64,000 bases of DNA from Gemmatimonadota bacterium (GCA_022710485.1 JAKLGU010000003.1:1-64000); one strand, 5' to 3'. Numbered from the stretch's first letter, positions 8,215 through 18,020 are shown. The notes: generated from the letters alone by a model not told the origin. Made by a program: numbers and translations.

Positions 8215-8816
8215 CAGAGCCCCACGTTCTGCGCGCGCGTCACGTGCACGTCGACCAGCGCGTCCATCAGGCCCACCCGCTCGCGCCAGAGCGGGAGGAG
8301 CTCGACATCCACGTCCGTGGTGCCGTCCATCTGCGCCGCCTCGAGCTGCCGGTCGAGTTCGGCGATCCGGTCTTCCAGCGACGTGGCGGCGCCCGTGGTG
8401 TAGGCGTCGGTGACCCGCTGGCTGCTCCGGATCTGCCGCAGCGCCTGCTCGAGGGTGGCGGACTCCGCCATGACGGCGGTGAGCTGGTCGGACGCGCTGG
8501 CGGCCGGCGGCGCCAGGAGGTCCCCACCGACCACCACCAGCAGGAGTGAAGCGGCCAGCGCCAGCGCCCCGATGCCGGCGCGACGGACGTACAGCTGGCG
8601 GCGGTCCTGCCGCACCCGCGCCGCCACGATCGCAAAGCGATCTCGCGGGGGCCGCAGCGTCGGCAGGGCGCGCAGCCGTGCCACGCGCTGGTGGAGCCGG
8701 TCGAGCTCCGCTGCGCACCTGGGGCAGGCCGCCACGTGGGCCTGGCTCGCCGCGCTGCCCGGTTCGCTGCCGGCGTCGCGAAGCGCCACGAGCTGTTCCA
8801 TGGTGAGGTGGGTCAT
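8214..8816 (-). CDS. Anti-sigma factor with zf-HC2 zinc finger
   Basis: A 200-residue membrane protein. The N-terminal cytoplasmic part carries the zinc-binding anti-sigma signature HVAACPRC (His-x3-Cys-x2-Cys, about residues 28-35), followed by a single membrane helix (IGALALAASLLLVVVGG, about 81-97) and a periplasmic coiled-coil-like domain. zf-HC2 anti-sigma factors bind their ECF sigma factor and release it after an envelope signal. It overlaps the sigma gene by 4 bases (ATGA), which fixes both the start and the pairing. Confidence 0.92.
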   Translation of the reverse strand: MTHLTMEQLVALRDAGSEPGSAASQAHVAACPRCAAELDRLHQRVARLRALPTLRPPRDRFAIVAARVRQDRRQLYVRRAGIGALALAASLLLVVVGGDLLAPPAASASDQLTAVMAESATLEQALRQIRSSQRVTDAYTTGAATSLEDRIAELDRQLEAAQMDGTTDVDVELLPLWRERVGLMDALVDVHVTRAQNVGL

Positions 8817-9367
8817 GCGTGCGCCTCCTCGCCGAGCCAGACCCGCAGCTTGGCGTGCGCGCGCGACAGCTGCGACTTCGAGAAGCTCGGCGTCCGGTCC
8901 ATCATTTCGGCGATTTCTTCGTGGGTGTAGCCCTCGACGTCATGCAGCCACACCACGGCGCGCGAGGTTTCCGGCAGGCGTTCGAGCGCGGCCTCGAGAT
9001 CCATCCGGAGCGGCGTGTCCTCGCGGCGCATGGCGTGCGCGTCGTCGAAGAGCTCGTCCGTCTCCCGGTACTTGTTCCGCCGGAGCCGCATCAGCGCCTT
9101 GCTCGAGGCGACGCGGCGCACCCAGCCCCAGAGCGGTCCGTCGCCCCGGTACTGGCCGATGCTGCGGTACACCTCGAAGAAGGTCTCCTGGAGGACGTCT
9201 TCCGCGTCTTCCACGGTGCGGCAGATACGGCGGGCCAGGTTGAAGACGGGGGTCTCATAGGCGCGGTAAAGGATCTCCAACGCGGCCGGGTCGCCCACCC
9301 GGACTCGCGCGACCACCGATTCGGCGTCGCCCGCGAGATAGGAGTCCACTGCCAGTGCCCTTGTCAT
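8813..9367 (-). CDS. ECF RNA polymerase sigma factor (sigma-70 family)
   Basis: A 184-residue sigma factor with region 2 (about 25-95; AYETPVFNLARRICRTVEDAEDVLQETF) and region 4 (about 120-180; ALERLPETSRAVVWLHDVEGYTHEEIAEMM). The recognition helix reads TPSFSKSQLSRAHAKL instead of the common TPGTVKSRLSRARAKL. It directs transcription of an envelope-stress-type regulon. It leads the operon with anti-sigma and PDZ genes. A candidate ECF promoter just upstream (9377-9406) suggests autoregulation. Confidence 0.95.
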   Translation of the reverse strand: MTRALAVDSYLAGDAESVVARVRVGDPAALEILYRAYETPVFNLARRICRTVEDAEDVLQETFFEVYRSIGQYRGDGPLWGWVRRVASSKALMRLRRNKYRETDELFDDAHAMRREDTPLRMDLEAALERLPETSRAVVWLHDVEGYTHEEIAEMMDRTPSFSKSQLSRAHAKLRVWLGEEAHA

Positions 9368-9376
9368 AGGTCCGTT

Positions 9377-9406
9377 AAAGATGCCGGGGCGGCCCGAAAC
9401 GTTGCA
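9377..9406 (-). promoter_or_regulatory. Candidate autoregulated ECF promoter
   Basis: On the minus strand TGCAACG (9406-9400) is followed after 16 bases by CATCTTT (9383-9377), 9 bases upstream of the sigma ATG. An AAC-containing -35 with a 16-base spacer is the usual ECF promoter layout. Confidence 0.4.
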
Positions 9407-9416
9407 GGGGGGAAAC

Positions 9417-9540
9417 GAGGACTGAGGACTGGGGACTGAGGCCGAACAAGGCTCTTAAGTCAACTCGTTGGCATTTATTGACTTACAGACCATCCACCGA
9501 CTGATCACTCTCAGTCCTCAGTCCTCAGTCCTCAGTCCCT
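9417..9540. repeat. Inverted ACTGAGG repeats flanking an AT-rich core
   Basis: The left arm (9417-9441) has three to four units of ACTGAGG-like sequence and the right arm (9508-9540) four units of its complement. Between them is a 66-base AT-rich core holding an inverted repeat, TAAGTCAA (9456-9463) and TTGACTTA (9478-9485). It occupies the spacer between the divergent sigma and VIT1 genes. Related arrays lie at 27079, 27889 and 42346. Confidence 0.75.
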
Positions 9541-9578
9541 TACGTCCCCGGCGCACCCCCCGTTTCCCAGACCCCTGA

Positions 9579-9584
9579 TATCTT
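9579..9584 (+). promoter_or_regulatory. Candidate leaderless -10 element (TATCTT)
   Basis: TATCTT ends 6 bases before the ATG at 9591 with no Shine-Dalgarno in between; no convincing -35 is seen at 17 bases. Confidence 0.45.
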
Positions 9585-9590
9585 TGCCCC

Positions 9591-10715
9591 ATGCCCTCCC
9601 CTACCCATGGCCCCAAGCTCTGGCTCCACCACCTGGCCGACGAGGCCGACGCGGCTTTCCTCTATCGCGAGCTGGCCGCGGGCGAGTCCGATCCCAAGAA
9701 GTCGGCGCTCTACACCCGGCTCTCCGAGGTCGAGAACCGGCACGTCGGCGTGTGGCAGAAGCTCCTGACGGAGCATGGGCACGCCGTCCCCGTGGTCCGG
9801 GTATCGGCGAAGGCCCGGATGATGGCGTGGCTGGCCCGGCGGTTCGGCCCGCAATGGCTTCTCCCGATGCTGCTCGAGGAGGAGGGCCAGGAGGTAAAGG
9901 GCTACCTGCAGCTGTACAAGTCCGCGCCGGACGGCGCCACCGGTCCCGCCGCCCTCCGGCTGGCCCGCGAGTCCAAGGAGCACGCGGACACGCTCTCGAA
10001 GATTGCCGGGACGGTCGGCGAACCGTGGCACAAAACCCAGGCGGGCGGCTTCCTCCGGAACGTGGTGTACGGATTCAACGACGGCCTGACCGCCAACTTC
10101 GGTCTCGTGGCCGGCATGGTGGGCGCCGCCGAGTCGATGGGCGCGGCCGGGCATGCGGTGGTGGTCGCGGGGCTCGCCGGCATGGTGGCCGACGCGCTGT
10201 CCATGGGCTCGTCGGGATACCTCGCCGCCAAGAGCGAGCGCGAGGTGTACGAGCACGAGATCGCGATGGAACGGGAAGAGATCCGCCTCATGCCGGAGCT
10301 GGAAACGGAAGAGCTGAGCCTGCTCTACCAGGCCAAGGGGATACCGGAGGATCAATCCGCCGAGCTGGCGCGGCAGGTCATGTCCGACCCCGAGAAGGCG
10401 CTCGACGAGAAAGTTCGCGAGGAGCTGAAGATCGGCGACGCCACCAGCACCCCGTTCCGCGAGGCGTGGGTGACCGGCCTCGCCACCGCCATCGGGGCCT
10501 TCATCCCGGTGGCGCCGCTCCTCATCAGCACCGATCCGTGGGCCCTGTACACCTCGTTCACCCTGGCCATGCTGTCGCATTTCGCCGTGGGCGCGGCGCG
10601 GAGCTTCTTCACCGGCCGAGGGGTGGCGCGGAGCGGGTTCGACATGCTGGTGGTGGGCTTCGGCGTGGCGGTGGTGGGGTACTTCGTGGGCGACTGGATC
10701 GTCAGGCTGCTGTAG
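9591..10715 (+). CDS. Rubrerythrin-VIT1/CCC1 fusion, membrane iron transporter
   Basis: A 374-residue fusion of an N-terminal ferritin-like domain (about 10-145) to a VIT1/CCC1 membrane domain (about 155-374). Likely di-iron ligands lie in EVENRH, LEEEGQE and ESKEH. The membrane part begins with the family motif VVYGFNDGLTANFGLVAG, continues with DALSMGSSGYLAAKSE, and has about five helices. Proteins of this architecture (MbfA type) export iron or manganese and protect against peroxide. It probably removes cytosolic iron under oxidative load. It diverges from the ECF operon across an inverted-repeat element and appears leaderless. Confidence 0.92.
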   Translation: MPSPTHGPKLWLHHLADEADAAFLYRELAAGESDPKKSALYTRLSEVENRHVGVWQKLLTEHGHAVPVVRVSAKARMMAWLARRFGPQWLLPMLLEEEGQEVKGYLQLYKSAPDGATGPAALRLARESKEHADTLSKIAGTVGEPWHKTQAGGFLRNVVYGFNDGLTANFGLVAGMVGAAESMGAAGHAVVVAGLAGMVADALSMGSSGYLAAKSEREVYEHEIAMEREEIRLMPELETEELSLLYQAKGIPEDQSAELARQVMSDPEKALDEKVREELKIGDATSTPFREAWVTGLATAIGAFIPVAPLLISTDPWALYTSFTLAMLSHFAVGAARSFFTGRGVARSGFDMLVVGFGVAVVGYFVGDWIVRLL

Positions 10716-10732
10716 GCGCGAGAATCACGATC

Positions 10733-10781
10733 GTGGAATCGTCGAATCGTTGAATCGTTGAATCGTTGAATCGTTGAATCG
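10733..10781 (+). repeat. Tandem 8-base repeat GTTGAATC
   Basis: Four exact units of GTTGAATC plus degenerate ones lie directly after the VIT1 gene and abut the dual-hairpin repeat copy that follows. Confidence 0.9.
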
Positions 10782-10901
10782 GGGTGGGATTACGCCCACC
10801 CCTAGCCCAGATGGACACAACTTCGTGGCGTCAGGCAAGTGCCAATTCCCACCCACACGAAATTGCGTTCCCACCGATAGGGATGGCCATACGGCCACCC
10901 C
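10781..10901 (-). repeat. Solitary inverted copy of the dual-hairpin repeat
   Basis: Read on the minus strand this matches the units at 35189-35803: one hairpin at 10880-10901 (GGGGTGGCC against GGCCATCCC, loop GTAT, one mismatch), the shared middle part with CGCAATTTCGTGTGGGTG, and the second hairpin at 10781-10802 (8-base stem GGGGTGGG/CCCACCCC). Middle sequences have drifted, which marks it as an older copy. Confidence 0.85.
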
Positions 10902-10921
10902 ATCGGAAACCGACGTGCCCC

Positions 10922-13378
10922 CTACCCCACCACCAGGTTGAGCAACCTCCCTGGCACATAGATCTGCTTCTTCAGTTCCTTCCCCTCCGTGAAGCGCCGC
11001 ACCGCCTCCTCGTGCATCGCCGCGGCGGCGATGGCCGCCTCCTCCGCCCCACGCGGCACGCGCACCTTGCCGCGGGTCTTCCCGTTGACCTGCACCGGGA
11101 TTTCCATCATGTCCTCGATGGTGAGTCCCTCGTCCCAGGCCGGCCAGGCCGCCGAGAAGACCGTCGTGACGCCGCCCAGCCGCTCCCAGCACTCCTCGGC
11201 GAAATGTGGCGCGAAGGGCGCCAGCATCACGACCATGTCCTTGACGATGTGCCGCTCGGAGCAGTTCGTCTCCCGCATGACGTTGAGCAGCTCCATGAGC
11301 GCCGCGATGGCGGTGTTGTAGCTCAGCCCCTCCATCGCCTCGGTCACCTTCTTGACCGTCTGGTGTCGCTTGACGACGATGGACTGGTGCACCTCCTGGC
11401 CGGCCAGCGTCACGTGCTCGCACTGGCCCACGAGGTCCCACACCTTCTCGAGGAAGCGCCGCGGTCCGCTGATCCCGGAGTCGCGGAAATCTCCCCCCTC
11501 CTGGAATGGCCCGAGGAACATCAGGTACATCCGGAAAGTGTCGGCGCCCCACCGGGCGATGTACTCGTCGGGGATGACGACGTTCCCCTTCGACTTCGAC
11601 ATCTTGGCGCCGTCCTTGACGATGAGGCCGTGCGCCCGGAAGGTGGTGAACGGCTCCTCGAACCCGACGTGGCCCAGCTCCTGCAGCACCATGGCGATGA
11701 ACCGCGAGTACAGCAGGTGCAGCACCGCGTGCTCGTTACCGCCGATGTACATCGTGACCGGGCACCAGCGGCGGGTCCGCGCCGGATCGAACGGCCGGTC
11801 GTCGAACTCGGTGCTGGTGTACCGCAGGTAGTACCACGCCGAGTCGAGGAAGGTGTCGGACACGTCCGTTTCCCGCCGGGCGCGCGCCCCGCAGGCCGGG
11901 CAGGGCACGAAATACCATTCCTCGTGCCGGGCCAGGGGCGACACGCCGGAGTCGTCGGGGCGGAAGTCGTCGATCGGCGGGAGCAGGACCGGAAGATCCT
12001 TTTCGGGCACCGGCACCGGTCCGCAGCTCGGGCAATGAATGATCGGGATCGGCGGGCCCCAGTACCGCTGGCGCGAGATGCACCAGTCGTACAGCCGGAA
12101 GCGCACCGTTCCCTTGCCATGTCCCTCGCGCTCGAGCCAGGCGGTGATGTCCCGGAGCGCCTCGTTCGCCGGCCGGCCCGTCCACGGCCCGGAATGCACC
12201 AGCGCGTACCCGTCGGTGTCGGTTTCCGCCTCGGGCATCGGCGCGTCGGCGTCCTGCCCCTGGCGCGCGAGCACCCGGGTGACGGGCAGACCGAACTTCC
12301 GCGCGAAGGCGAAGTCACGTTCGTCGTGCGCCGGCACCGCCATGATGGCGCCTGTGCCGTACTCCATCAGCACGTAATCGGCGATCCACACGGGGATCTT
12401 CCCGCCGGTGGCGGGATTGACCGCGTAGGCCCCGGTGAACACGCCCGTCTTGTCCTTGTCGCCCACCTTGCGAGTGACCAGGTCGAGCGCCGCGACGCGG
12501 GCGCGGTACGCCTCGACGGCCGGTCGCTCGGCGTCGGTGGTGAGCTGCGCCACCAGCGGGTGCTCGGGGGCCAGTACCATGAAGGTGGCACCGTAGAGCG
12601 TGTCGGGGCGCGTGGTGTACACCCGGATGGCCCCGCAGTCTCCCTCGACCGCGAAGTCGATTTCCGCCCCTTCCGACCGCCCCAGCCAGTTCCGCTGCGC
12701 CTGGGCGGTCGTGTCGGACCAGTCCATCTTGGCGCGGTCGTCGAGGTTGCTCAGCAGGCGCTCGGCGTACTCGGTGATCCGGAAGTACCACTGCTGCAGC
12801 GCCCGCTGCTCGACTCGCGTGTCGGGATGGCGCTCGCAGAAGCCGTTGATCACCTGCTCGTTGGCGAGCACCGTCTTGCATTCGGGGCACCAGTTGACGG
12901 CCCCGTGCTTCCGGTAGGCCTTCCCCGACTTGTAGAGCTGGAGGAAGAGCCACTGGGTCCACTTGTAGTAGGCGGGGTCGGTGGTGGACAGGGCGTGCCG
13001 CCAGGAGAACATCCCCCCGATGCGCGTGAGCTGCCTCGTGAAGTTGGCGATGTTACGGGGGATGAGCTCTGCGGGGTGGATTCCCAGCTTGATCGCGTAG
13101 TTCTCGGAGTGGATGCCGAACGCGTCGAAGCCGATCGGCTCGAAGACGTCGAAGCCCTGGAGCCGCTTGAAGCGGCCGTAGGCGTCGCTGCCGGTGAAGG
13201 CGAACATGTTCCCGACGTGCAGCCCCTCGGCGGAGGGGTAGGGGAACATCATGAGGTTGTAGAACGGCCGCGCTGCCCGGTCGAGGTCCGGCTCGTTGGT
13301 GTTTCGCTCGGCCCAGCGGGCCTGCCACTTGGCCTCGACGGCCTGCGGATCGTAACGGTGCGGATGCTGGTCGGTCAT
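10922..13378 (-). CDS. leuS: Leucyl-tRNA synthetase
   Basis: An 818-residue class I aminoacyl-tRNA synthetase that charges tRNA-Leu. The HIGH-type motif is HVGN (54-57, within [13 protein letters not shown]) and the KMSKS loop is intact near residue 590 ([11 protein letters not shown]). The editing domain (about 220-410; [28 protein letters not shown]) and the C-terminal anticodon region follow. Length fits bacterial LeuRS. The upstream region on the minus strand holds TTGGTT, 17 bases, TAGATT, then 9 bases to the ATG, and no Shine-Dalgarno. It is a single-gene unit between the repeat element and the divergent chemoreceptor gene. Confidence 0.98.
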   Translation of the reverse strand: MTDQHPHRYDPQAVEAKWQARWAERNTNEPDLDRAARPFYNLMMFPYPSAEGLHVGNMFAFTGSDAYGRFKRLQGFDVFEPIGFDAFGIHSENYAIKLGIHPAELIPRNIANFTRQLTRIGGMFSWRHALSTTDPAYYKWTQWLFLQLYKSGKAYRKHGAVNWCPECKTVLANEQVINGFCERHPDTRVEQRALQQWYFRITEYAERLLSNLDDRAKMDWSDTTAQAQRNWLGRSEGAEIDFAVEGDCGAIRVYTTRPDTLYGATFMVLAPEHPLVAQLTTDAERPAVEAYRARVAALDLVTRKVGDKDKTGVFTGAYAVNPATGGKIPVWIADYVLMEYGTGAIMAVPAHDERDFAFARKFGLPVTRVLARQGQDADAPMPEAETDTDGYALVHSGPWTGRPANEALRDITAWLEREGHGKGTVRFRLYDWCISRQRYWGPPIPIIHCPSCGPVPVPEKDLPVLLPPIDDFRPDDSGVSPLARHEEWYFVPCPACGARARRETDVSDTFLDSAWYYLRYTSTEFDDRPFDPARTRRWCPVTMYIGGNEHAVLHLLYSRFIAMVLQELGHVGFEEPFTTFRAHGLIVKDGAKMSKSKGNVVIPDEYIARWGADTFRMYLMFLGPFQEGGDFRDSGISGPRRFLEKVWDLVGQCEHVTLAGQEVHQSIVVKRHQTVKKVTEAMEGLSYNTAIAALMELLNVMRETNCSERHIVKDMVVMLAPFAPHFAEECWERLGGVTTVFSAAWPAWDEGLTIEDMMEIPVQVNGKTRGKVRVPRGAEEAAIAAAAMHEEAVRRFTEGKELKKQIYVPGRLLNLVVG

Positions 13379-13387
13379 GGTGTCGGA

Positions 13388-13416
13388 AATCTACCCGCCG
13401 CCGCAGGGGGAACCAA
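13388..13416 (-). promoter_or_regulatory. Candidate leuS promoter (near-leaderless)
   Basis: Minus-strand -35 TTGGTT (13416-13411), 17-base spacer, -10 TAGATT (13393-13388), then 9 bases to the leuS ATG. Confidence 0.55.
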
Positions 13417-13433
13417 GCGCGCCACGGGCCGCC

Positions 13434-13462
13434 TTGCTGGAGGGCGCCTGCGGGCCTAAGTT
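13434..13462 (+). promoter_or_regulatory. Candidate promoter of chemoreceptor gene
   Basis: TTGCTG (13434-13439), 17-base spacer, TAAGTT (13457-13462). Here the start codon lies 37 bases downstream and has its own GGAG ribosome-binding site, so this transcript has a leader. Confidence 0.5.
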
Positions 13463-13499
13463 TTCGTGCACTCCCCACTTACATCGCCAGCGGAGCCCC

Positions 13500-15194
13500 A
13501 TGGCCGGCGTCAGGAAAGACCTCACCCGATCGCTCTACCTGTACGGCACCGCCGTGCTGGTGCTCTTCGGTGCGCTCATGGCCGGGATCATGAACGGCAA
13601 CGAGTCGCGTCATATCCGGCGGGGCCTCGATGAGCGGCTCATCGGGCTCGCGGACCGTTCCGCGGCGCTCCTCGAGCAGGCGCTTGCATACCAGCCGGGT
13701 GAAATGGCCCGGCTGGCCGCCCCCGGCGGAGCGAGCGCCGAGACCACCGCCGCCCTCGACCGGCTGCTGTCCACCTCGAGAACCGAGGCGGACCTGGCGG
13801 AAATCGCGGTGGTGGGCGGCACCGGAACGATTCTTTGGAGCAGCCGGCCCGCCACCTCTGTCGGCGCTCCCCTGCCCGGCCTGGAGGCGGCGGCGGGACG
13901 ATCCGGGCTCCAGCTCCTGTCACTCCAGGTCAACGGCGTCGAGTCACGCGCGGCGGTCCTGACTGTCGCTGGCTCGAACTGGCGCGTCGTGACCAGCGCG
14001 CCGCTCGCGAGGCGTGCCGATTTCACCGGCAGCCTCGTCCTCTTCAGCATCCTGATCTTCACGATCGGCGGCGTCGTCACGCTCTGGCTGCTGGGCCGCT
14101 GGCTGGACCACCGGATCCTGCGCCCGCTGCTGGTGGCGGAAGAAGTCGCCACGCAGGTGGCGCAGGGAAACCTCAGCGCCACCGTCTCCCAAATCGATGC
14201 CGCCGGCGCGGAGGGGAACCGCCTGCTCCGGGCCATCGCGGCCATGGTCGAGGCGCTGCAGAACCTAGTCGGTGCTATCCGTGGCGCCTCCAGCGAGGCG
14301 GCGGCCATGGCCGAGCAGATCTCGGCGGCCACCGAGGAGATGTCCGCCTCCACCCAGGAGGTGGCGAGCACCACCGCCGACCTGACGGACCGGGCCACCA
14401 AGCAGGCCGGCGTGGTCCGGCTGGCCGCCGACGATGCCCGGAAGATCCTCGGGATCGCCGAGGCGCTGGCTGCCGGCGCCACGCAGGCGGCGCAGCGGAA
14501 CGCGGCGCTCGCGGCGCTCGCGCGGAGTCACCGGGAGCAGCTCGACCGGAGCACCACGGAGCTCGCCAAGCTGACCGAGGAGGTGGAGCTGGGGGCGGAG
14601 GAGGCGGAGCTCCTGGCCACCTCGTCGGAAGAAATCGAGAAGTTCATCACCCAGACCAAGGCCATCGCCAAGCAGACCCACATGCTGGCGCTGAACGCCG
14701 CCATCGAGGCGGCGCGGGCGGGTGGCGAGGGGCGTGGGTTCAGCGTGGTGGCGGAGGAGGTGCGGAAGCTGGCAGGCCAGGCGGCGCAGGCGGCCACGTC
14801 CACCAGCGAAACGGTGCAGAGCGTGCTGGCGCGGGTGCACACGGCGCGGGAGCGGCTGCTCCGGCTGGCGCAGGGGGGCATCGTGGCGCGGGACGCTGCG
14901 CAGGCGGCCGCCGAGGGGCTCCGGACCGTGGCGGAGGACGCGGACGCCAACGACCAGTGGACCCAGGCCATTTCGGCATCGGCGGACGACGTGCGGATCC
15001 TGATCGACGGGATTGCCGGGCGGATGAAGGAAGTCTCGGCGGGCACCGAGGAATACGCGGCGGCGGCCCAGCAGATCGCGGCGGCGGCCGAGGAGCTCAA
15101 CGCCTCAACCGAAGAAATTGCCAGCTCGGCGGGTCACCTGGCGGACGCGGCAGAGCGATTGACGAATGCGGTCGGGGGGTTCCGGGTAAGCTAG
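13500..15194 (+). CDS. Methyl-accepting chemotaxis protein
   Basis: A 564-residue chemoreceptor. TM1 is about residues 12-31; a periplasmic sensor of about 145 residues follows, with no recognisable ligand motif; TM2 is about 178-200 ([21 protein letters not shown]); a HAMP region follows, then a signalling coiled coil. The hairpin tip that contacts CheA/CheW is conserved near 385-420 ([33 protein letters not shown]). The ATG at 13500 is chosen over an upstream in-frame start because of the GGAG site 5 bases before it and the hydrophobic start. No che genes lie nearby, so it is an orphan receptor. Its end overlaps the convergent aminotransferase gene by 4 bases. Confidence 0.95.
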   Translation: MAGVRKDLTRSLYLYGTAVLVLFGALMAGIMNGNESRHIRRGLDERLIGLADRSAALLEQALAYQPGEMARLAAPGGASAETTAALDRLLSTSRTEADLAEIAVVGGTGTILWSSRPATSVGAPLPGLEAAAGRSGLQLLSLQVNGVESRAAVLTVAGSNWRVVTSAPLARRADFTGSLVLFSILIFTIGGVVTLWLLGRWLDHRILRPLLVAEEVATQVAQGNLSATVSQIDAAGAEGNRLLRAIAAMVEALQNLVGAIRGASSEAAAMAEQISAATEEMSASTQEVASTTADLTDRATKQAGVVRLAADDARKILGIAEALAAGATQAAQRNAALAALARSHREQLDRSTTELAKLTEEVELGAEEAELLATSSEEIEKFITQTKAIAKQTHMLALNAAIEAARAGGEGRGFSVVAEEVRKLAGQAAQAATSTSETVQSVLARVHTARERLLRLAQGGIVARDAAQAAAEGLRTVAEDADANDQWTQAISASADDVRILIDGIAGRMKEVSAGTEEYAAAAQQIAAAAEELNASTEEIASSAGHLADAAERLTNAVGGFRVS

Positions 15195-16330
15195 GCCCCG
15201 GAGCCGACGACCTCCGACAGCGCCGCCAGCAACGCGCCAAAGTGTACGGGCGTAAGATCTCCCATGTGGCCGATGCGGATCATCGCATCGGCCATTTCGT
15301 CGAGCCCCGCCCCGATGGTCCATCCCTTTTTCAGCAGCGCCCCCGCGATCGCCCGGCCAGTGGTCCCCTCGGGCACGCGGAGCGCCGACACCGTCCACGC
15401 CCGCCGCCCCTCCGGCGCAAAGAACGCCCACGCCGGATGCGCGGCCACCCACTCCTCCATCATCGTGAGCATCGCGCGGTGCCGGTCCCAGCGCGCCTCG
15501 ACGCCGCCTTCGGCGTCGATCCGCTGCAACTGCGCCTCGAGCGCCAGGTAGAGCGGGAGCGCGGGCGTCTGCGTCGGCTGGTGGATCTTGATCGCCTCAT
15601 CGTGGAGGACGAGGTCGAAGTACCACCCCGGCTCCGGTTGGGCGCGCGCGCGCTCCATCATGGCCGGCGAGGCCACCGCCAGCGAGATGCCGGGCGGCAT
15701 CGCGAGCGCCTTCTGGGAGCCGGTGAAGACGAAGTCGAGGCCCCACGCGTCGGTCTCCACCGGGGAGCCGCCGACGGAGGTGACGGCGTCGACCAGGAGG
15801 ACCGTGTCCTTCCGCGCGCGCACGACCCGGGCGAGTTCCTCGAGCGGGACGAGCGTGCCGGTCGAGGTCTCGCAGTGGACGAGGGCGACGGCGTCCACCT
15901 CATGCTCGTCCAGGGCGCGCGCCAGGTCGTCGGCCTCGAGGGCGCGTCCGAGGGGCACCGGCAGGCGGACCACCGCCTTGCCGTTCCGGGTGGCGATCCG
16001 GGCGAAGCGGTCGCCGAAGAAACCGCCATCCACCACGAGGACGCGCTCCCGCACGCCGCCGCGGACCGCCGCCTCCATGAAGCCTGTGGCGGAACTGGTG
16101 GCCATCAGCACCGGGCGGGTGGTGCGGAAGAGCCGCTGGAGCTGCGGCTCCATCCGCTGCAGCATGGCGATCATCTCGGGGCCGCGGTGCGCGAACATCG
16201 GGCGCACCATGGCCTGCAGCACGTCGAGATGGACATCGGTGGGGCCGGGAAGGAAGAACCGGCCAAACGGCTGCGGAAAGGGCGCACGGCTGTGCGCCCC
16301 TGCATCGTGACTACGATCGCCGGCGCTCAC
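15191..16330 (-). CDS. Class V aminotransferase (alanine-glyoxylate/serine type)
   Basis: A 379-residue PLP enzyme of fold type I. The Schiff-base lysine is Lys207 ([13 protein letters not shown]), preceded by the cofactor-binding DAVTSVGG. The N-terminal [17 protein letters not shown] is typical of the alanine-glyoxylate / serine-pyruvate aminotransferase group, which moves an amino group from serine or alanine to a 2-oxoacid. It is the last gene of a three-gene operon after nicotinamidase, with a 4-base overlap. The link to NAD salvage is not obvious; serine-glyoxylate or phosphoserine-type activity are alternatives. Confidence 0.9.
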   Translation of the reverse strand: MSAGDRSHDAGAHSRAPFPQPFGRFFLPGPTDVHLDVLQAMVRPMFAHRGPEMIAMLQRMEPQLQRLFRTTRPVLMATSSATGFMEAAVRGGVRERVLVVDGGFFGDRFARIATRNGKAVVRLPVPLGRALEADDLARALDEHEVDAVALVHCETSTGTLVPLEELARVVRARKDTVLLVDAVTSVGGSPVETDAWGLDFVFTGSQKALAMPPGISLAVASPAMMERARAQPEPGWYFDLVLHDEAIKIHQPTQTPALPLYLALEAQLQRIDAEGGVEARWDRHRAMLTMMEEWVAAHPAWAFFAPEGRRAWTVSALRVPEGTTGRAIAGALLKKGWTIGAGLDEMADAMIRIGHMGDLTPVHFGALLAALSEVVGSGA

Positions 16331-16965
16331 GCCCCACCCCGGAGCACGTCGGCGGTGGTCACCATCTTCACCCCACGCTGGGCCCAGTCCTCGAGGAGCC
16401 TGCCGCCCGCCTCAACGTGAATCGCGCGCACTGCATCCGTGACGAGCCACAGGTCTATCTGGGGGTGATTCTGGCGGAGCCCCTCGATGGCGTACTTGTC
16501 GCACACGTCGAGCGCCACGCCGTAGAGCACCACCCGCTCCGGATCCAGTGCGTCCAGCACGGGGCCGATGTTGCCGTTGGTGAACACGTCGAACCAGTGC
16601 TTGTGGAGCAACAGGTCTCCCCTGTGCCCTGCCACGCGGGCCCTCACCTGGCCGGCGTCCTCCGCCTCCGGCTCGATGACCAGCGGGTTCTCCAGCGCCG
16701 TCTCCGGAATCTTCCGCTGCCCCAGGGTGCCCCGCATGCAGTGCGGCGGGAAGGTGGTCAGGAAATCGGGCGTATCGCTCAGCTCCCGGTGCCCCGCCAC
16801 GTGGTCGTCGGCGCTGGCCAGGATCCGGATGCCATTCGTGTGCGCGTACTCCGTGAGCGCCTTCAGCGCCGGGATGATCTCCTCGCTCCCCGGCACGTAC
16901 AGCAGGCCCTCGGCTTTCATGAAGTCGTGCTGGGTGTCGACGTCCCAGAAGAGGACCCGCGTCAC
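16327..16965 (-). CDS. pncA: Isochorismatase-fold nicotinamidase
   Basis: A 212-residue cysteine hydrolase with the nicotinamidase triad: Asp10 (DVDTQHDF), Lys122 (LLHKHWFDVF) and Cys155 (GVALDVCDKYAIEGL). Metal-site candidates are Asp53 and His residues in ASADDHVAGH. Nicotinamidase deamidates nicotinamide to nicotinate. The adjacent, 4-base-overlapping gene encodes nicotinate phosphoribosyltransferase, the next step of NAD salvage, which strengthens this assignment over the other isochorismatase-like hydrolases. Confidence 0.9.
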   Translation of the reverse strand: MTRVLFWDVDTQHDFMKAEGLLYVPGSEEIIPALKALTEYAHTNGIRILASADDHVAGHRELSDTPDFLTTFPPHCMRGTLGQRKIPETALENPLVIEPEAEDAGQVRARVAGHRGDLLLHKHWFDVFTNGNIGPVLDALDPERVVLYGVALDVCDKYAIEGLRQNHPQIDLWLVTDAVRAIHVEAGGRLLEDWAQRGVKMVTTADVLRGGA

Positions 16966-18020
16966 AGCACACGCTCGAGCCGGGGATTGGCGCGGTAGGA
17001 CCGCCCCACCTTGGCGCAGGGCTTCCCCTCCAGCATCACGACGTCCGACGTAAAGTCGAACCGGCCCTGGAAGAGCGACGACCCCACGCCGTAGGCGTCC
17101 ACCGGCACCTGTTGCGACTCGAACTCGTGGATCTTGTCCACGTTGAAGCCCCCCGACACCACGATCCGCACCTGCTGGAACCCCTCGGCGTCCAGCGCCA
17201 GGCGCACGTTGCGGACCAGCTGCGGGTTCACCCCGCTGGGCCGGAACCGGCCCTGCTGCGACAGCACCGACTTGTCCACCAGCATTTCACTCGTGTCGAG
17301 CCGCACGCCGTAGAGCCGGGAGCCGAACGCCCGCGCCACCTCGAGCGAGGTCTTCACGCAGTCGTTCTCGAAGTCCACCAGCGTCACCACCTGGATGTCC
17401 GGGGCCGAATGCTCGATGAACTTGCCTGTGGCTCGCACCGTGTCGCCGCCGTAGGCCGCGATCAGGGCGTGCGGCACGGTACCGATCCCCTCGCTGCCCC
17501 ACCAGGAGGCCTGCGCGTCGGTGGAGACCCCGATGGCCCCGGCGATATGCGCCGCGTAGCCGTCGCCCGTCTGCACCAGCCAGTGGTCGTGCCGGGCCGG
17601 GAAGAACATCACCTGCTTCGGATGGGCCGCCTCGACCACGCGCCGAGTGTTGGTGCCCACGCGGGTGCGGCGGGCCAACACGCCGAGGTAGAGGGTCTCG
17701 AGATGGGCGAAGGCGTCGTAGGGCCCGTTGATGAGCATGACGGTTTCCCACGGCTCCACTTCGTCGCCGTCGTAGAGCGCCTGCACCTCCAGCTCGGGCC
17801 ACTCGATGGCGCAGAGCTTCAGGATGGCGATGGCCTCGTCCACCCCGCCGAGGAAGGCGTGCTGCTTCCCGAAGACCTGCATCGTGACTCGGGGGCGGTA
17901 GCCATCGGCCAGCAGCACCTCGCGGGCCCGGACGAAGTACTTATCGGAGTAATAGCCCGAGCGCATCTTCTCGACTGGGAGATTGAAGATGTGGGGGTCG
18001 AGCCGGGGACGGCGGGCCAT
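16962..18020 (-). CDS. pncB: Nicotinate phosphoribosyltransferase
   Basis: A 352-residue enzyme of the shorter NAPRTase class. Recognisable parts are the N-terminal MRSGYYSDKYF (substrate channel), the VGTNTRRVVEAA segment, and the C-terminal phosphate-binding IVVSGGFNVDKIHEF and VDAYGVGSSLF. It joins nicotinate to PRPP to give nicotinate mononucleotide. The start at 18020 is preferred to an in-frame start 69 bases upstream because the added N-terminus is proline-rich and not family-like. First gene of the minus-strand NAD-salvage operon with pncA and the aminotransferase. Confidence 0.92.
   Translation of the reverse strand: MARRPRLDPHIFNLPVEKMRSGYYSDKYFVRAREVLLADGYRPRVTMQVFGKQHAFLGGVDEAIAILKLCAIEWPELEVQALYDGDEVEPWETVMLINGPYDAFAHLETLYLGVLARRTRVGTNTRRVVEAAHPKQVMFFPARHDHWLVQTGDGYAAHIAGAIGVSTDAQASWWGSEGIGTVPHALIAAYGGDTVRATGKFIEHSAPDIQVVTLVDFENDCVKTSLEVARAFGSRLYGVRLDTSEMLVDKSVLSQQGRFRPSGVNPQLVRNVRLALDAEGFQQVRIVVSGGFNVDKIHEFESQQVPVDAYGVGSSLFQGRFDFTSDVVMLEGKPCAKVGRSYRANPRLERVL

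Noticed and set aside
10784-13459. 891-codon plus-strand open frame
   Set aside because: Shadow of leuS on the opposite strand, and its beginning lies in the dual-hairpin repeat.
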